From NCBI GenBank assembly GCA_037013685.1, contig CM072884.1, positions 112,781,785 to 112,845,784 on the forward strand: DNA of 64,000 nt, in the 5' to 3' direction. The DNA is from Acridotheres tristis. Lineage: Eukaryota > Chordata > Aves > Passeriformes > Sturnidae. Below the pieces are notes generated by a model. That model was not told the origin of the DNA. It saw nothing but the letters and a program-made list of their open reading frames with translations, and ran no database searches. Positions 50,110-60,579 of the stretch are shown here, piece after piece. The position numbers and the translations under genes are program-made. Each line of letters opens with the position of its first letter. Position 1 is the stretch's first letter.

Positions 50110-50474
50110 CTTCTTTTTTCTTTCCTTCTTTGATCTACTAAAAGACATTATCCCTTCCTTGCATGCCTTGCTTTGCTGTGCAACATGAGAAAGATGTCCT
50201 TTTTCTCTTGTTTTCTTTAAAATTACAAACAGAGCTTAGTCCCCACATTTCTACTATCCACATTTTCTATTTTTATCACTAAAGGGGCACCTGGTCATGT
50301 TAATTCCCAACTTAATTCAGATCATCCTTTCCAGTTCTTCAGCCCATGGCATCAGAAGTCACGTTTAAACCCTTCACTGAGAATCCTGACAATTCTTCAG
50401 ACAGTTTCCCATAAACTCAAACATCTGAATGGGTTTAAAATGATCTATGGACAAGAAAGGCAGAACAGACCCAA

Positions 50475-50503
50475 CTTCCCTCCCTCCCTCCCTCCCTCCC
50501 TTT
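50475..50503. repeat. (CCCT)n short array
   Basis: About six CTCC units. Confidence 0.85.
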
Positions 50504-51274
50504 TCCTGGGGGAAAAGGTGGTTAATTTTATTTTCTGCTTTAAGCAGGAGGAAAATACATTCATTTCATTAGCTCACACTTCAAAGATGTTTGGTAAGCA
50601 AACTGTTGGGAAGTGGGGTGAATCAATGCAGAGATTTGACCTGTTGAGAGCACAGGTACAGACTTCATAGGGATGTGTGGATATTTAAAATGCTGAAATT
50701 CCAGCTCCATTGACTTCCCTGAGGTCACAATTTCACCCATAAGCTCATTATTATTGTCAATACTCCCAAATCTATTAGAGAGCTTTTAACTAAAAGGCCT
50801 CCAGAGCAAAGAGAATCAAAGTCAGGGGGATTTTGTCCCCTCAGAGGGATGGGATGGCAAGGAAAGGCTTTTGTTGGCCATTTCACAAAGTGTTTGCTAT
50901 TGAGCAGAGCAGCTGCAACCCGTGGGATGTGTGAGGGAATTCTCCCTTCCACCGGAGTCAAGGACAAGCAATTTTATTTTTAAAATGTCATAATCACTGG
51001 TATTGATCGCTGGGGGTGCTCCCAAATCCATCCAGGCTCGGGCTATCACCACTATTGCTGTTTGAATTGCCAATTAGGCTGCTTTGCTAATGAACCTCAG
51101 CTGCTTTTCATGGCTCTCTGCGGGAGAAAAGAGCTCATGGACAAATCCCAGCCTTCCACCCTGCCCTAAACTTCGTTTTAATTGGTCACATTTTATCATT
51201 GCACGGGAAACACAGCGAGCAAAAGCTCAGAAGCATCGATAAGCCTTGAAAATCAGAATTAGGACTAAAGTGTT
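50504..51274. other. Unique non-coding DNA
   Basis: No gene recognised; TAAT and CAGCTG motifs cluster at about 51060-51110. Confidence 0.4.
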
Positions 51275-51415
51275 TGGGAGAGGCTGTGGCTGCCCCTGGA
51301 TCCCTGGAGTGTCCAGGGCCAGGTTGGACACTGGGGCTTGGAGCAGCCTGGCACAGTGGGAGGTGTCCCTGCCATGGATGGGGTGGATGATCTTGAAGGT
51401 CTCTTCCAACCTGGA
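51275..51415 (+). mobile_element. CR1 LINE 3' end
   Basis: GAGGCTGTGGCTGCCCCTGG, GGAGCAGCCTGGCACAGTGG, then GATCTTGAAGGTCTCTTCCA. Confidence 0.86.
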
Positions 51416-51857
51416 AATACGTGGTAAAGATCAGATAAAATGACACCAGATTTGGGTTACACCACGTTTGCAAAGTTAGATCATTTTAAGTCCACTCATT
51501 CTCAAAAGGAAGTTGAGGATGAATAATCTGGAAATTGGGACAGTTCAGTAAAATATTTTCCTTTCACTGAACAGTAAGAGCTCAGGGAATCAGCTTTGCA
51601 CTTGTTGATGTTCTCTGAAGTTTTGTGGAATTGGTATTTGCTTCCTCTACAAGGGAAAACCATCAAGGAAGTTACCAGCAGGAGAAAAGCAGGAGCAAAG
51701 ACAAGGAATTCCCATCCCCAGTAATATCCAAGGGTTCCTTTGCTGACCTGAACACAGAACAAACGAGGCTGTGCTGGATCCTGATCCCCACAGAACCATG
51801 AGCTGGCAGATGTCCCCCGAAGTGCCACTCCCTCACCCTCTTTGGAATTCTCAACTC

Positions 51858-51935
51858 ATCCAGGCTTTGGGATCTGGATCCAGGCTTTGGGATCTGGCTT
51901 TGTGGGATCTATGGGATCTATGGGATCTATGGGCA
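51858..51935. repeat. Short tandem repeats
   Basis: Two copies of a 22-bp unit with CCAGGCTTTGGGATCTGG, then four copies of the 10-bp unit GGGATCTATG. Confidence 0.85.
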
Positions 51936-52449
51936 GCTGATCCCATGCCCAGCAGCACATCCTGAGCACTGGGATCTGCAGAGCAATGAGCAGAACCCCG
52001 GTGATGGCACCTCAGGGTCCTCCCACAGCCTCAACTCCTCCTCTCCCAGAATCCCAAAGCAATCTGGGCTCTTCCAGCTCTGCTTTGGTACCTGCTGGCA
52101 GGAGTTATGTGGCAGGCATGAGCAAACTGATCCTTAAAACCAGAAATGGGCTGTGAACAGAACTTCTGGAATGTCTCGTTGCTTCCAAGGTCCAAACAGG
52201 AGATTATTGGTCTTTAGAGGACACAACACCCTCCCTTCCCCTGGAGGTTTGATGGTCTCTGGGCATCAGCTCCAGCTTTCCCTCAGTGTGACCAGACCTG
52301 CAGCAATTTCTGTCAACCCAATCTGCTGCAAGATTTCCTTCTCTTTTCCCAGCCAAAGTTTCCTCTATTCCTCCTGCAACACATTTTGGAGGTGTGTTTT
52401 GGCCAGCTTTGTTTGTATTCTTTGTTTTCTGCTTAATGAGTTCCATCAC
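51936..52449. other. Unique non-coding DNA
   Basis: No gene or repeat family recognised. Confidence 0.4.
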
Positions 52450-52535
52450 CTCCTGAGAGGTGTCCCTGCCATGGAATGAGATGACCTTTAAGGTCCCTTC
52501 CAACCCAAATAATTTTGTGATTCCATGATTTAACC
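52450..52535 (+). mobile_element. CR1 terminal fragment
   Basis: GAGAGGTGTCCCTGCCATGG, AAGGTCCCTTCCAACCC and a GATTCCATGATT terminus. Confidence 0.8.
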
Positions 52536-52902
52536 TCAGAGCACACTCAGGAGGGATGCAAGGATTGTTATCCCCCCTTTTTTATGATGAGTACCAGGCA
52601 AAAATAAGAGTTCAGTGAATGCTGCCAAGTTCACTAGGGGGGGTTTTAACCCAACTACTAAACCAACTGTGACCCCCAGCCCCTTGTGGGGTGGGATATA
52701 TGGCTGAACCCTCTCATCCCCCAAACCAGCCTGAGATGCCAGAGCTGACTGGGAACAGCAGGGGACAGGAGCCTCTGGAGCTGATCCCAAAGTTCTGCCT
52801 GGCATGGGACACTCAGGGACAATCACCCTCAAAGTTCCCACCAAGGACTCCTGGGCAGCTCAGCTGGGGCACAGCAGCCTGAGCCTCCCTCCTGAGTACA
52901 GG

Positions 52903-53310
52903 AGTCACAGAATCCCCAAATCCCCGGGGCTGGCAAAGCCCTCCCAGCCCCTGCAGCCCCAGCTGTGCCCCATGGCCACCTTGTCACCCTGAGTGCCACC
53001 TCCAGGTGCCAACTCCAGGGATGGGCACTCCAAAGCTCCCTGGGCAGCTTTTTCCAAGGCTTAACAACCTTTTCCACGCAGAAATTCCTCCTCATGTCCA
53101 ACCTGAGCCTCCCCTGGCACAGCTTGAGGCCTTTCCCTCTTTTCCCATCCCTTGTTCCCTGGAAGAAGAATCCAATTCCCCACCTCACTGCAACCTCCTG
53201 TCAGGCAGAGTGAAAAGCCCTTGAGCCTCCTTTGCTCCAGGCTGAGCCTCCCCAGCTCCTTCAGCTGCTCCTCACAGGATTGACTCTCCAGAACCTTCCC
53301 CACCCTCACC
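52903..53310 (-). mobile_element. CR1 LINE 3' fragment, longest uninterrupted canonical copy
   Basis: From CACAGAATCCCCAAATCC through GGGATGGGCACTCCAAAGCT and CCTCCTCATGTCCAACCTGA to CCTCCTTTGCTCCAGGCTGA and CTCCTCACAGGATTGACTCT. Confidence 0.86.
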
Positions 53311-54344
53311 AGGAAAGATCCATGTCAGGAACAGAGGCACAGACTGAATCTCCATCCCAGCTCCAGGTTATCTCCAGCAGCTCCATCTCCCCTGTCCAAA
53401 GGAAAAGCTCATTTCAGTAGAGAAATCATTTCAGGATGAGCTGAATTATCTGCTACATCTGCTTCCAACTTCACTCCACTCCAAGGAAGCCAAGTCCCAC
53501 TCATGTTTCACCTGAAAGGCTCTGGAAAAAGTCACCTCCAGCTCCCTGTGGGTTAATCACAGAATCCCAAAGGATGCAGCCAATAGCTCCTTCCCTATTT
53601 AAACACAGTCTGAATTGGGTATTAACTACCTGCTGTGTTTGGCAGCTCTCTTATTCCTAAAATAAATAACTGTATGAAAAGTCATAAACTCTATATTGGA
53701 CTTTTTCATTAAAAAAAGAAAAAAAAATCAAAGTACTGTCAGGATTTTAGCAGCCTCACTTCTTGCAGTAAATCTGCTTCCACAGCTGTTCCTGCTGTAC
53801 TGTGTCCTTCAGCCAAGACTAGCTGCAGTCCAACATTTCCTTCTTAAGTTATTCCTTACCCAGAGCAAAGCCAAGGGAATTTTGGACAGGGCTCGCCTGC
53901 TCAAAATTATGAATGTGCTCTTATTAGAGCAGGTTGCATGTTTTATATTAAATATTCATTCAAATAACAATCCAGCAAAATGTTTGTCGGGATGAGAGTT
54001 ACTCTGGCTGAAAGGACACATTTTTCTTCCAGTCTCCACCAAAACTTGCCCATATTTATCATGTTCAGGATCTAAGGGCATTAATGAAGATCTTGCTTGA
54101 ACTTGGTTGAGCTCAGTGCCAGCTCCTGTTCTCCTGTTTCAGAGTTGCACCAGTTCAGGAATTGCTTGGTTGTCACTGGGGAAAAGCCTTTTACAAGTTT
54201 TGCTGCAGTTCATAAAAGGGGGGGGAAAAGAAAAAAAAGGAGGGGGGGAAAAAAAGAAGAAAGTGGCATTTTCTCCTCCTGCCTCTTAAAAACCTGCCTG
54301 AGTTGGGCTGAGAGCTACAGAGTGTCTTGTAAGGTGGTTGGATT
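53311..54344. other. Unique non-coding DNA
   Basis: A/G-rich run at about 54216-54260. No gene recognised. Confidence 0.4.
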
Positions 54345-54620
54345 TCATGGAATCATGGAATGGTTGGGGTGGGAAGGGACCTCAAAACCCACCCAGTGCC
54401 ACCCCTGCCATGGCAGGGACACCTCCCACTGTCCCAATGTCCAACCTGGCCTTGGGCACTGCCAGGGATGGGAATTCCACAACCTCATGGGACACCTGTG
54501 CCTCAGCACCCTCAGAATAAAGGATTTCCTCCCCAAATCCCATCTGTCCCTGCCCTCCCTCAGCCTGAGGCCATTCCCCCTTCTCCCATCACTCCATCCC
54601 TTGTGAATTGTCCCTCTCCA
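54345..54620 (-). mobile_element. CR1 LINE 3' end
   Basis: TCATGGAATGGTTGGGGTGG, CACCTCCCACTGTCCCAATG (a 20-bp block normally before this point is deleted), then CCCCAAATCCCATCTGTCCC. Confidence 0.86.
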
Positions 54621-54733
54621 AGTCAAACCATGAGAGAAAAGTTTCCTCTAAACCCCAGACAATTCCCTTGTGAATTGTCCCTCTCCAAGTCAAACCATGA
54701 AAGGAAAGTTTCCTCTAAACCCCCAAGAAGTTC
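54600..54733. repeat. 67-bp tandem duplication
   Basis: Two copies at an offset of 67 bp sharing TTGTGAATTGTCCCTCTCCA and GTTTCCTCTAAACCCC, at the inner edge of the CR1. Confidence 0.88.
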
Positions 54734-55359
54734 AGAACTCCACACCTTGCTCTGAGCCAAAGCCCAGCTCCAGGAGCTGCTTCCATGAACAAAGTTAAAG
54801 ATTAGCAATGTTGCCATCATGTGGCTGCTCCCAGCAAAGGCTCAGGCATGAGCCTGAATTTATGAATCACAAAGCAAGATTGTACCTGGATGCAGCTGTT
54901 GAAGCTCAGAGACAAAGTTTGAAGTTGTCACTGGTACAGGATATAATGAGAGTGATTGTTTTTATAGCAAGAACAAGTGTGTGCAATGGATAAGGTGATA
55001 CCACACCTCTGACTGTGCTCCTTATCCTCAGGGATTTATAGATCATGTTGAAAACCTCACTCCAAAATTCATCTTGAGTTATCCAAGCAGAAATTCTAGA
55101 AGTGAAAATCCCCTCTTCCTGCAGAAAGCAGAAGGAAGAAAAAATGACAAGGAATCAGTTTCAATGCTTTTCATATTTGACATGGCTTGAAAGTGAAATT
55201 TTAATGTTCTAGCTCTTGAGTTACTTTATCCTGACTGCTGGAATAATTTGTGATTTTCAATGGTTTTATTATATTTTTATTATAATATATCACACCAATA
55301 TCACACCAAGTTCTTCTACACTGACAAAAAATCCAAGGAAAGGAACTCCCAGAGTCACA

Positions 55360-55515
55360 TCAGAGCAGCTGGGAATCCCCTGGATCCCTGGAAGTGTCCA
55401 AGGCCAGGTTGGACATTGGGGCTTGGAGCAACCCGGGACAGGGAGGTGTCCCTGCTCACTGGATGAGTTTTAAGGTCCCTTCCATCCCAAACCATTCCAT
55501 GATCCTGTGATTTAT
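55360..55515 (+). mobile_element. CR1 LINE 3' end
   Basis: CCTGGATCCCTGGAAGTGTC, CATTGGGGCTTGGAGCAACC, then CCATCCCAAACCATTCCATG. Confidence 0.86.
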
Positions 55516-57039
55516 TTGGAAAATTTCTTCCCTCCTTCTGGGAAGCTGAGAGTGAACAGAAACAATGGTGAATTTACCACCCCACCTGCTCCAGGAACCA
55601 GCACATCCCAGCTCCTGGCAAAGTTCTCCAATTTTTTGGGTGGAAAACCCTGCCTGGGTATAAAGTGCAGTTGTTTTATTCCCATCCTTTCCCACTACCC
55701 AGGATTTCCCATTCCAAGGAATTATTTCCATGGACAAGAAATCGTATTTTCCCTGCACTGTCTGCTCAGAATGACATTATTTTATCCAGTAAAATATTGG
55801 AGCAGAAAAGTGTTTTGTGCTATTCCTGCTGATCTAAGCAAAGAACTCTCATTTGGCTGTTCCTGGCTGACAATTTTTTCTTCTTGTAATAATCCCTTCC
55901 AGAGGAGAGATGCAGGTTTTTTAGGGATTTCAAATTTCCAATATTGGAGCACTCTGCTAACACCTCCTGTCCTTGCAGAGTAAATCCACACCTTCTTCCC
56001 TGCCCTGCTATTTATTTGTAAGCACATCCAGCTGGAAAAGGGAAAATAAAAATATCCAGAGGCTCCTGCAGCTCCTGGTTTGCAGGAGGAGCACTCAGTG
56101 AGCTCAAAGTCTCATTTTGAACGAGATCAATTGATCAGGCTGAGATCCCACAGCCATTCCCATTCCAACCTGGCCTGTTTCCATTTCCCCCAGCAAATAA
56201 CACTTCAAAATTCCTTATTTCAGCTTGGCAGAAATCAACCCAAAAATTCCTGCCCAGCTTATTTATTTACTTTTAGTAGCCGAAGGGGAGAAATTTGTAA
56301 AGAAGTTTCTGCTTCAATCTTGAGGAAGAAAAACGCAGAGAGAAATAATTCCCTTGAAAATGAAGCTTTCCTGCAAAGAAAACATTTGAAGTGGAAAACA
56401 CAAATAATTGGAGCACGAACAAGAAGATTCGGGGAAGTTCAGCCCTCCCAGAAAAGATTGCAACAACTTAAAAAGACACAAACAGGTTCCTCTCCTTTCA
56501 GGGGCACCAGGATCAGGTTTTCCCAGGCATTGGAAGAGCCCAAATTTATGCCCAGTTTCCAGACAGAAAGAAATCGGTGAACCTTTTTAATTATTCATGC
56601 TCTGAGAGGCAAATCCTCTCGGGTTGCAGGCACAGAGGCCTCAGGGCTGTGGCTTTTCCTGGGATTTTTCAGCTGAAGGAATAAGCAGCAGGATCCTCAA
56701 CAATATCAATATCCCTGGGCTGGAAGTTTGGCAGCCACAGGAGGGAAAAGTGCTCCCAGTTTGCCCATTCCAGCTTTTCTGCTGGTGTTGGAGACTCCAA
56801 GATGATGAGCATGGAAAAACTTCTCCTACAGGGATGGGGAAGGAGGAGCAGCCTGGACACCCCCCGTTCTGTCTCTCTGCAGCTCTGTCAGATCCCCTTG
56901 GAAGGGGAATGGCAGAATCCCAAAATCCCACACCTGAGAAAGAACAGAGGTGCTGTGTGGGGTTGGGGCTGCTCAGGGAAAGGGATAATTGGGACCAAAT
57001 GTTGGGATTTGACTTTGGAGATTATTGGTAAAAGCCCTG
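55516..57039. other. Unique non-coding DNA
   Basis: No gene or repeat recognised. ORFs of up to about 165 codons lack family motifs. Confidence 0.4.
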
Positions 57040-57395
57040 CTGAGTGAGGGCTGAGAGATCTCCCAAGCAGGAACGTCTGGAACGAGCAGGGAAAAAATCC
57101 CTGGGAAGGACGGAGGGGTTTGGGACAGGAGGGACCTTAAAAATCATCCAATTCCAACACAAATCATGGCAGGGACACCTCCCACTGTCCCAGGCTGCTC
57201 CAACCCCAATGTCCAACCTGGCCTTGGGCACTGCCAGGGATCCAGGGCAGCCACAGCTGCTCTGGGCACGCTGTGCCAGCCCTGCCCACCCTGCCAGGGA
57301 GGAATTTTATCCCTTTATCCAACCTAACCTCACTCTTTGTCATTTCAAAGCCACTCCCCCTTATCCTGTCACTCCTCCTTTCCTGTCACCTCCTC
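57040..57395 (-). mobile_element. CR1 LINE 3' end with extra 3' flank shared with the copy at 8150
   Basis: CR1 proper runs from about 57117 (TTTGGGACAGGAGGGACCTT) to about 57395. The 75 bp before it (57040-57116), with GAGTGAGGGCTGAGAGATCT and GGAACGAGCAGGGAAAAAA, is also found at 8153-8232. Confidence 0.85.
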
Positions 57396-57598
57396 CAGGC
57401 ACGGAATGCTCTTCCCTTGGTGGATTTTTCTCCAAAAGCCCAAATCCGAACCATAAAGGCTGCCAGGACCTGTGTGGGTTGTTCCCACAGCCAGAGGCTC
57501 TGCTGGATGTGCAGTCCGGGGAATGTGTGTCACCTCAGCCCATGGCTAACCCCGTGCTTGGACACTGCAGTGCAGCCCTGCAAAGGGGTTTTAACCCT

Positions 57599-57790
57599 TG
57601 AAATAAGATGCACAGCTACATGGTTGTCTTTGATGACAGGAAGAAAGAGCCAAGTTTATTCAGAAACACACTTGGTTTTATAGCAGGACTCGCAATTCCA
57701 AGAGTAGAGAAAAGGTGATTGGTTCAGAGAGAAGACACCCCATTTCCAGGGCCTGGGCACACACCACAACTGGTGTTTTATTTTGTTACT
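57599..57790 (-). mobile_element. Candidate LTR with promoter motifs
   Basis: On the minus strand in order: CCAATCACC (complement of GATTGGTT, about 57718), TATAAAACC (about 57680), AATAAACTTGG (about 57660), then about 60 bp to a terminal TTATTTCA at 57599. Spacing of CAAT box, TATA box and poly(A) signal fits a retroviral LTR. The far boundary is not defined. Confidence 0.5.
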
Positions 57791-58654
57791 AATTCCTTTT
57801 TATTTTGACCAAATTATCACTCTGGGAGAAATTCTCCCTAACCTTGAGCTGGATCAGCTCATGGGCTGGGAACAGAGCTGAGAAGCTCCAGCCTGGAATA
57901 TTTTTCAGGCTGTAATTTTCTTACTTTCTCAAGATGTGTCCCACACTGCAGTGCCAATTCCTCCTGGAAAAGCCTCTGGATTCACTGAGCAGGAATGCTC
58001 TGTTCACCTCTTGATTGAAGTCACCCTGCTGTCTTTTCCTCCTGGAAGAATTCTTCCCTGTAAAACCCTATTTGTTTCTTCACCACGTGGAAACAAGCCT
58101 GAAATGATCAGTTTGTAAAAGTAAAGAGGATGAAAAACGTCTGGAAAGATGGAAGTCTAGAGTAGAGAGGTTTCTGCTCACTTTGCTTTGCTTTAGGGAA
58201 TGCTGTCACCTGCTGGCAGGACAGTATGAAATTGGAGTTTTGCGGCCAAAAAAAAAGAGCCTCTCATTCCAGAGGGAAAAAAAACCCCACAAAAAAACCT
58301 CTCAAATAAAACCCAGCCTGGAAAATGAGGTGTTCTTGGGTGAGAAGGATCCTCATTGAGCTGAGGGTCCTGCACAGGAATCCCCAAAGATTCCAAACTC
58401 CCTCCCATCCACTTCTGTTCCTCAAACATCATTTTTGTCTCCTTCTCCAGCCTCTCTTCACATCCCAGCTCCAATTAATCCATTCCTGTCCCTTTTCCTC
58501 TCCCAGCCACCTCCATTTCCATGGAAATCGCTCTTCTTTTCCAACAATTTCCCACCTTCCATGTGGCCAGAGAAAATCAGGAGCTCCCACAGGGCAGGAA
58601 CATCTCACACCTGCCTGATTTCCATTTTTCACAGGGAGCACTGAGAGATTTGGG
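57791..58654. other. Unique non-coding DNA
   Basis: No gene or repeat recognised. Confidence 0.4.
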
Positions 58655-58790
58655 AGTGCCAAAAATTGTCCCTGTGCTGGGCACTCCAGGGCTGTGGCCA
58701 GTTGAGATTGGATATCAGGAAAAATTTCTTCCTAGAAAAAGAAGGATGTCTAGGGAAGTGGTGGAATCACATCCCTGATGAAATTGAATT
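58655..58790 (+). mobile_element. CR1 fragment
   Basis: GAGATTGGATATCAGGAAAA followed by ATTTCTTCCTAG and GGAAGTGGTGGAATCACA, a sense CR1 internal segment. Confidence 0.65.
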
Positions 58791-60457
58791 CCTGACATTT
58801 TGTTAGAACATAATTCATCTGCTTCTTCTGCTGGATCCTGCAGCTGCCAGAGTAAAAAACACCCAGAGTTGCCCAAAAAGTCTGTTTTTTCTTGATTAAT
58901 TTGATGGTCTTTATGTTATTTATTTGATAACAAAGTTCATATAAACACAGGGAATGTGCAGACAAAATACAGAGATTCTGTCTGGAATCCATGGGCAAGG
59001 ATCAAGCAGATTTTGACCAGAAGGTGGTGGTTAATGAATGACAAGATAAATTAATATTGACAGCTGGATAGCTAAAAATTAAAACTTTAACAGCACAGGA
59101 GCACAGGGTCTGGCTGTCTAAAAATTAACCATTACTACACAGCAAAAAGTCTTTTCTGGAACAAGACAATCATGAATGAAGAAGTTACAAAATCTGCTTG
59201 AAACCCATCTGAAAATTTGCAAATTCTATTTGAAACCCATGTGATAAATTGCAAATTCTATTTGAAATCCATGTAAAAAATTGCAACTTCTATTTGAAAC
59301 CCATCTGAAAAATTGAAAAATCCACTTGAAACTCATGTAAAAAACTGCAAATTCTATTTGAAACCCCTGGTGCAGTTACCTCTAAATTCCTGTGGAACAA
59401 GATGTAAAAAAAAAAAAAAAGCAGAAATAATCTTTAAAAAAATCTACAAGCAAACCAGAGAAATAAATGTCAGAATTAACTCTTAACTCTTTAGAAACCA
59501 AGTTTAATTAAGTCTAATGAAGATCCATCCTCATCACAGTGAGAAAACAGATCCCATCAAGTTTCCTACAACTTTTTGCTTTATTAATTGTTGAAATTTA
59601 ATTGGAGGCAAAAGTTCAGTTGTCTGAAGGAGTGACAGAGATGTCTGTTAATATTTCCTTCCTGTGAGACTTTTGTGAGTCACTTCTGGAACATTTGTAT
59701 TTCTGCTTTTATGAAGTATTAAATGCCAAAAAGAAATTTTAAGTGTGGAAGTTTCCCATCCACTGGATTGTGTTTTATTGGCTAAGGGAGGAAAGGGGAA
59801 ATTTCAATGTACACACTCCAATCCTGCTGCCTCAGGAAAATCTCACACCTGCATTTCTTTTTTAAGTCCAGAAATTGAACAATAAGAACTTTCTGCTGTT
59901 TCATTTTTACAGCAGCTCTTCAGAGAATTTCTTCTTTTTGCTTTCTTGTTTCCTGCAGTTCAATTTTCCCATTTCTGCTTCCACATGCCAGTCCTGAGCT
60001 TTGCTGCTGCCTTCTGAGTGAATCAGCTCCACCCCACAGCTACTGGGGAGCATTATTCTACCCAAGAAATAAACCAAAATGCTGGAATGACACAATTTCC
60101 TCTTTTTTTAGGTCTTGAACCACATCAAATCTTATGAATGCATTCGATTCTTTTTACCAGACAGTTACTGGAAGACATAAACACGGATTTAAGGACTCTG
60201 CTGGAGACTCACATCTTACTGGATGGATTTTTAATCCTCAGATTTCCCTGATTTCCTTGAAGTCACTTCCCAACTATTTCTCCTGCTGCAGAACCAAGTT
60301 CCTGAAACCTGGCTCTTCTACTGGCAGTTTCTTCACAGCTCTACATCAAACATGCACAGGGAACTTGAACTGGGAATTGAGGATGGAATTTTTGCAACAA
60401 GAAATGCACTCAGACATGGCTGCTTTCACTTCAGGCTGTGAGGAGTCTGCTCAGCCT
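58791..60457. other. Non-coding DNA downstream of CHAF1B
   Basis: May contain a longer CHAF1B 3' UTR. Apart from the 32-bp repeat below, no repeat was recognised. Confidence 0.4.
59190..59372. repeat. 32-bp degenerate minisatellite (about 5.5 copies)
   Basis: Unit AAATTCTATTTGAAACCCAT plus GTGAAAAATTGC, with substitutions in each copy. Confidence 0.9.
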
Positions 60458-60462
60458 TTATT
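60457..60462 (-). terminator. AATAAA overlapping the CHAF1B stop codon
   Basis: The last sense codon AAA and the stop TAA create AATAAA. Use of it would leave a 3' UTR of only about 20 nt. Alternatives on the minus strand are TTTATT complements at 59774-59779 and near 59579. Confidence 0.35.
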
Positions 60463-60579
60463 TGTTGGACTCACAGCTGGTTTGGTCTCCAGCAGCTGCA
60501 GGAAGGGACAATTCCTCAATCCTGGCACGTTTGGGTGCTGGGGGAGCTTGGAGGCTCTCATCAGATGGCAGTGGCATCT
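60458..60579 (-). CDS. CHAF1B: CHAF1B last coding exon with stop
   Basis: 122-nt coding part: acceptor TTTCTTCCAG, AG completing Glu, 39 codons and TAA at 60460-60458. It contains the basic stretch PKRARIEE, equivalent to the mammalian KRPRLDE near the C-terminus. An AATAAA overlaps the stop codon. Confidence 0.92.

Noticed and set aside
57044..57601. 185-codon ORF on +
   Set aside because: Mostly antisense of a CR1 3' end and its flank; no protein family resemblance.
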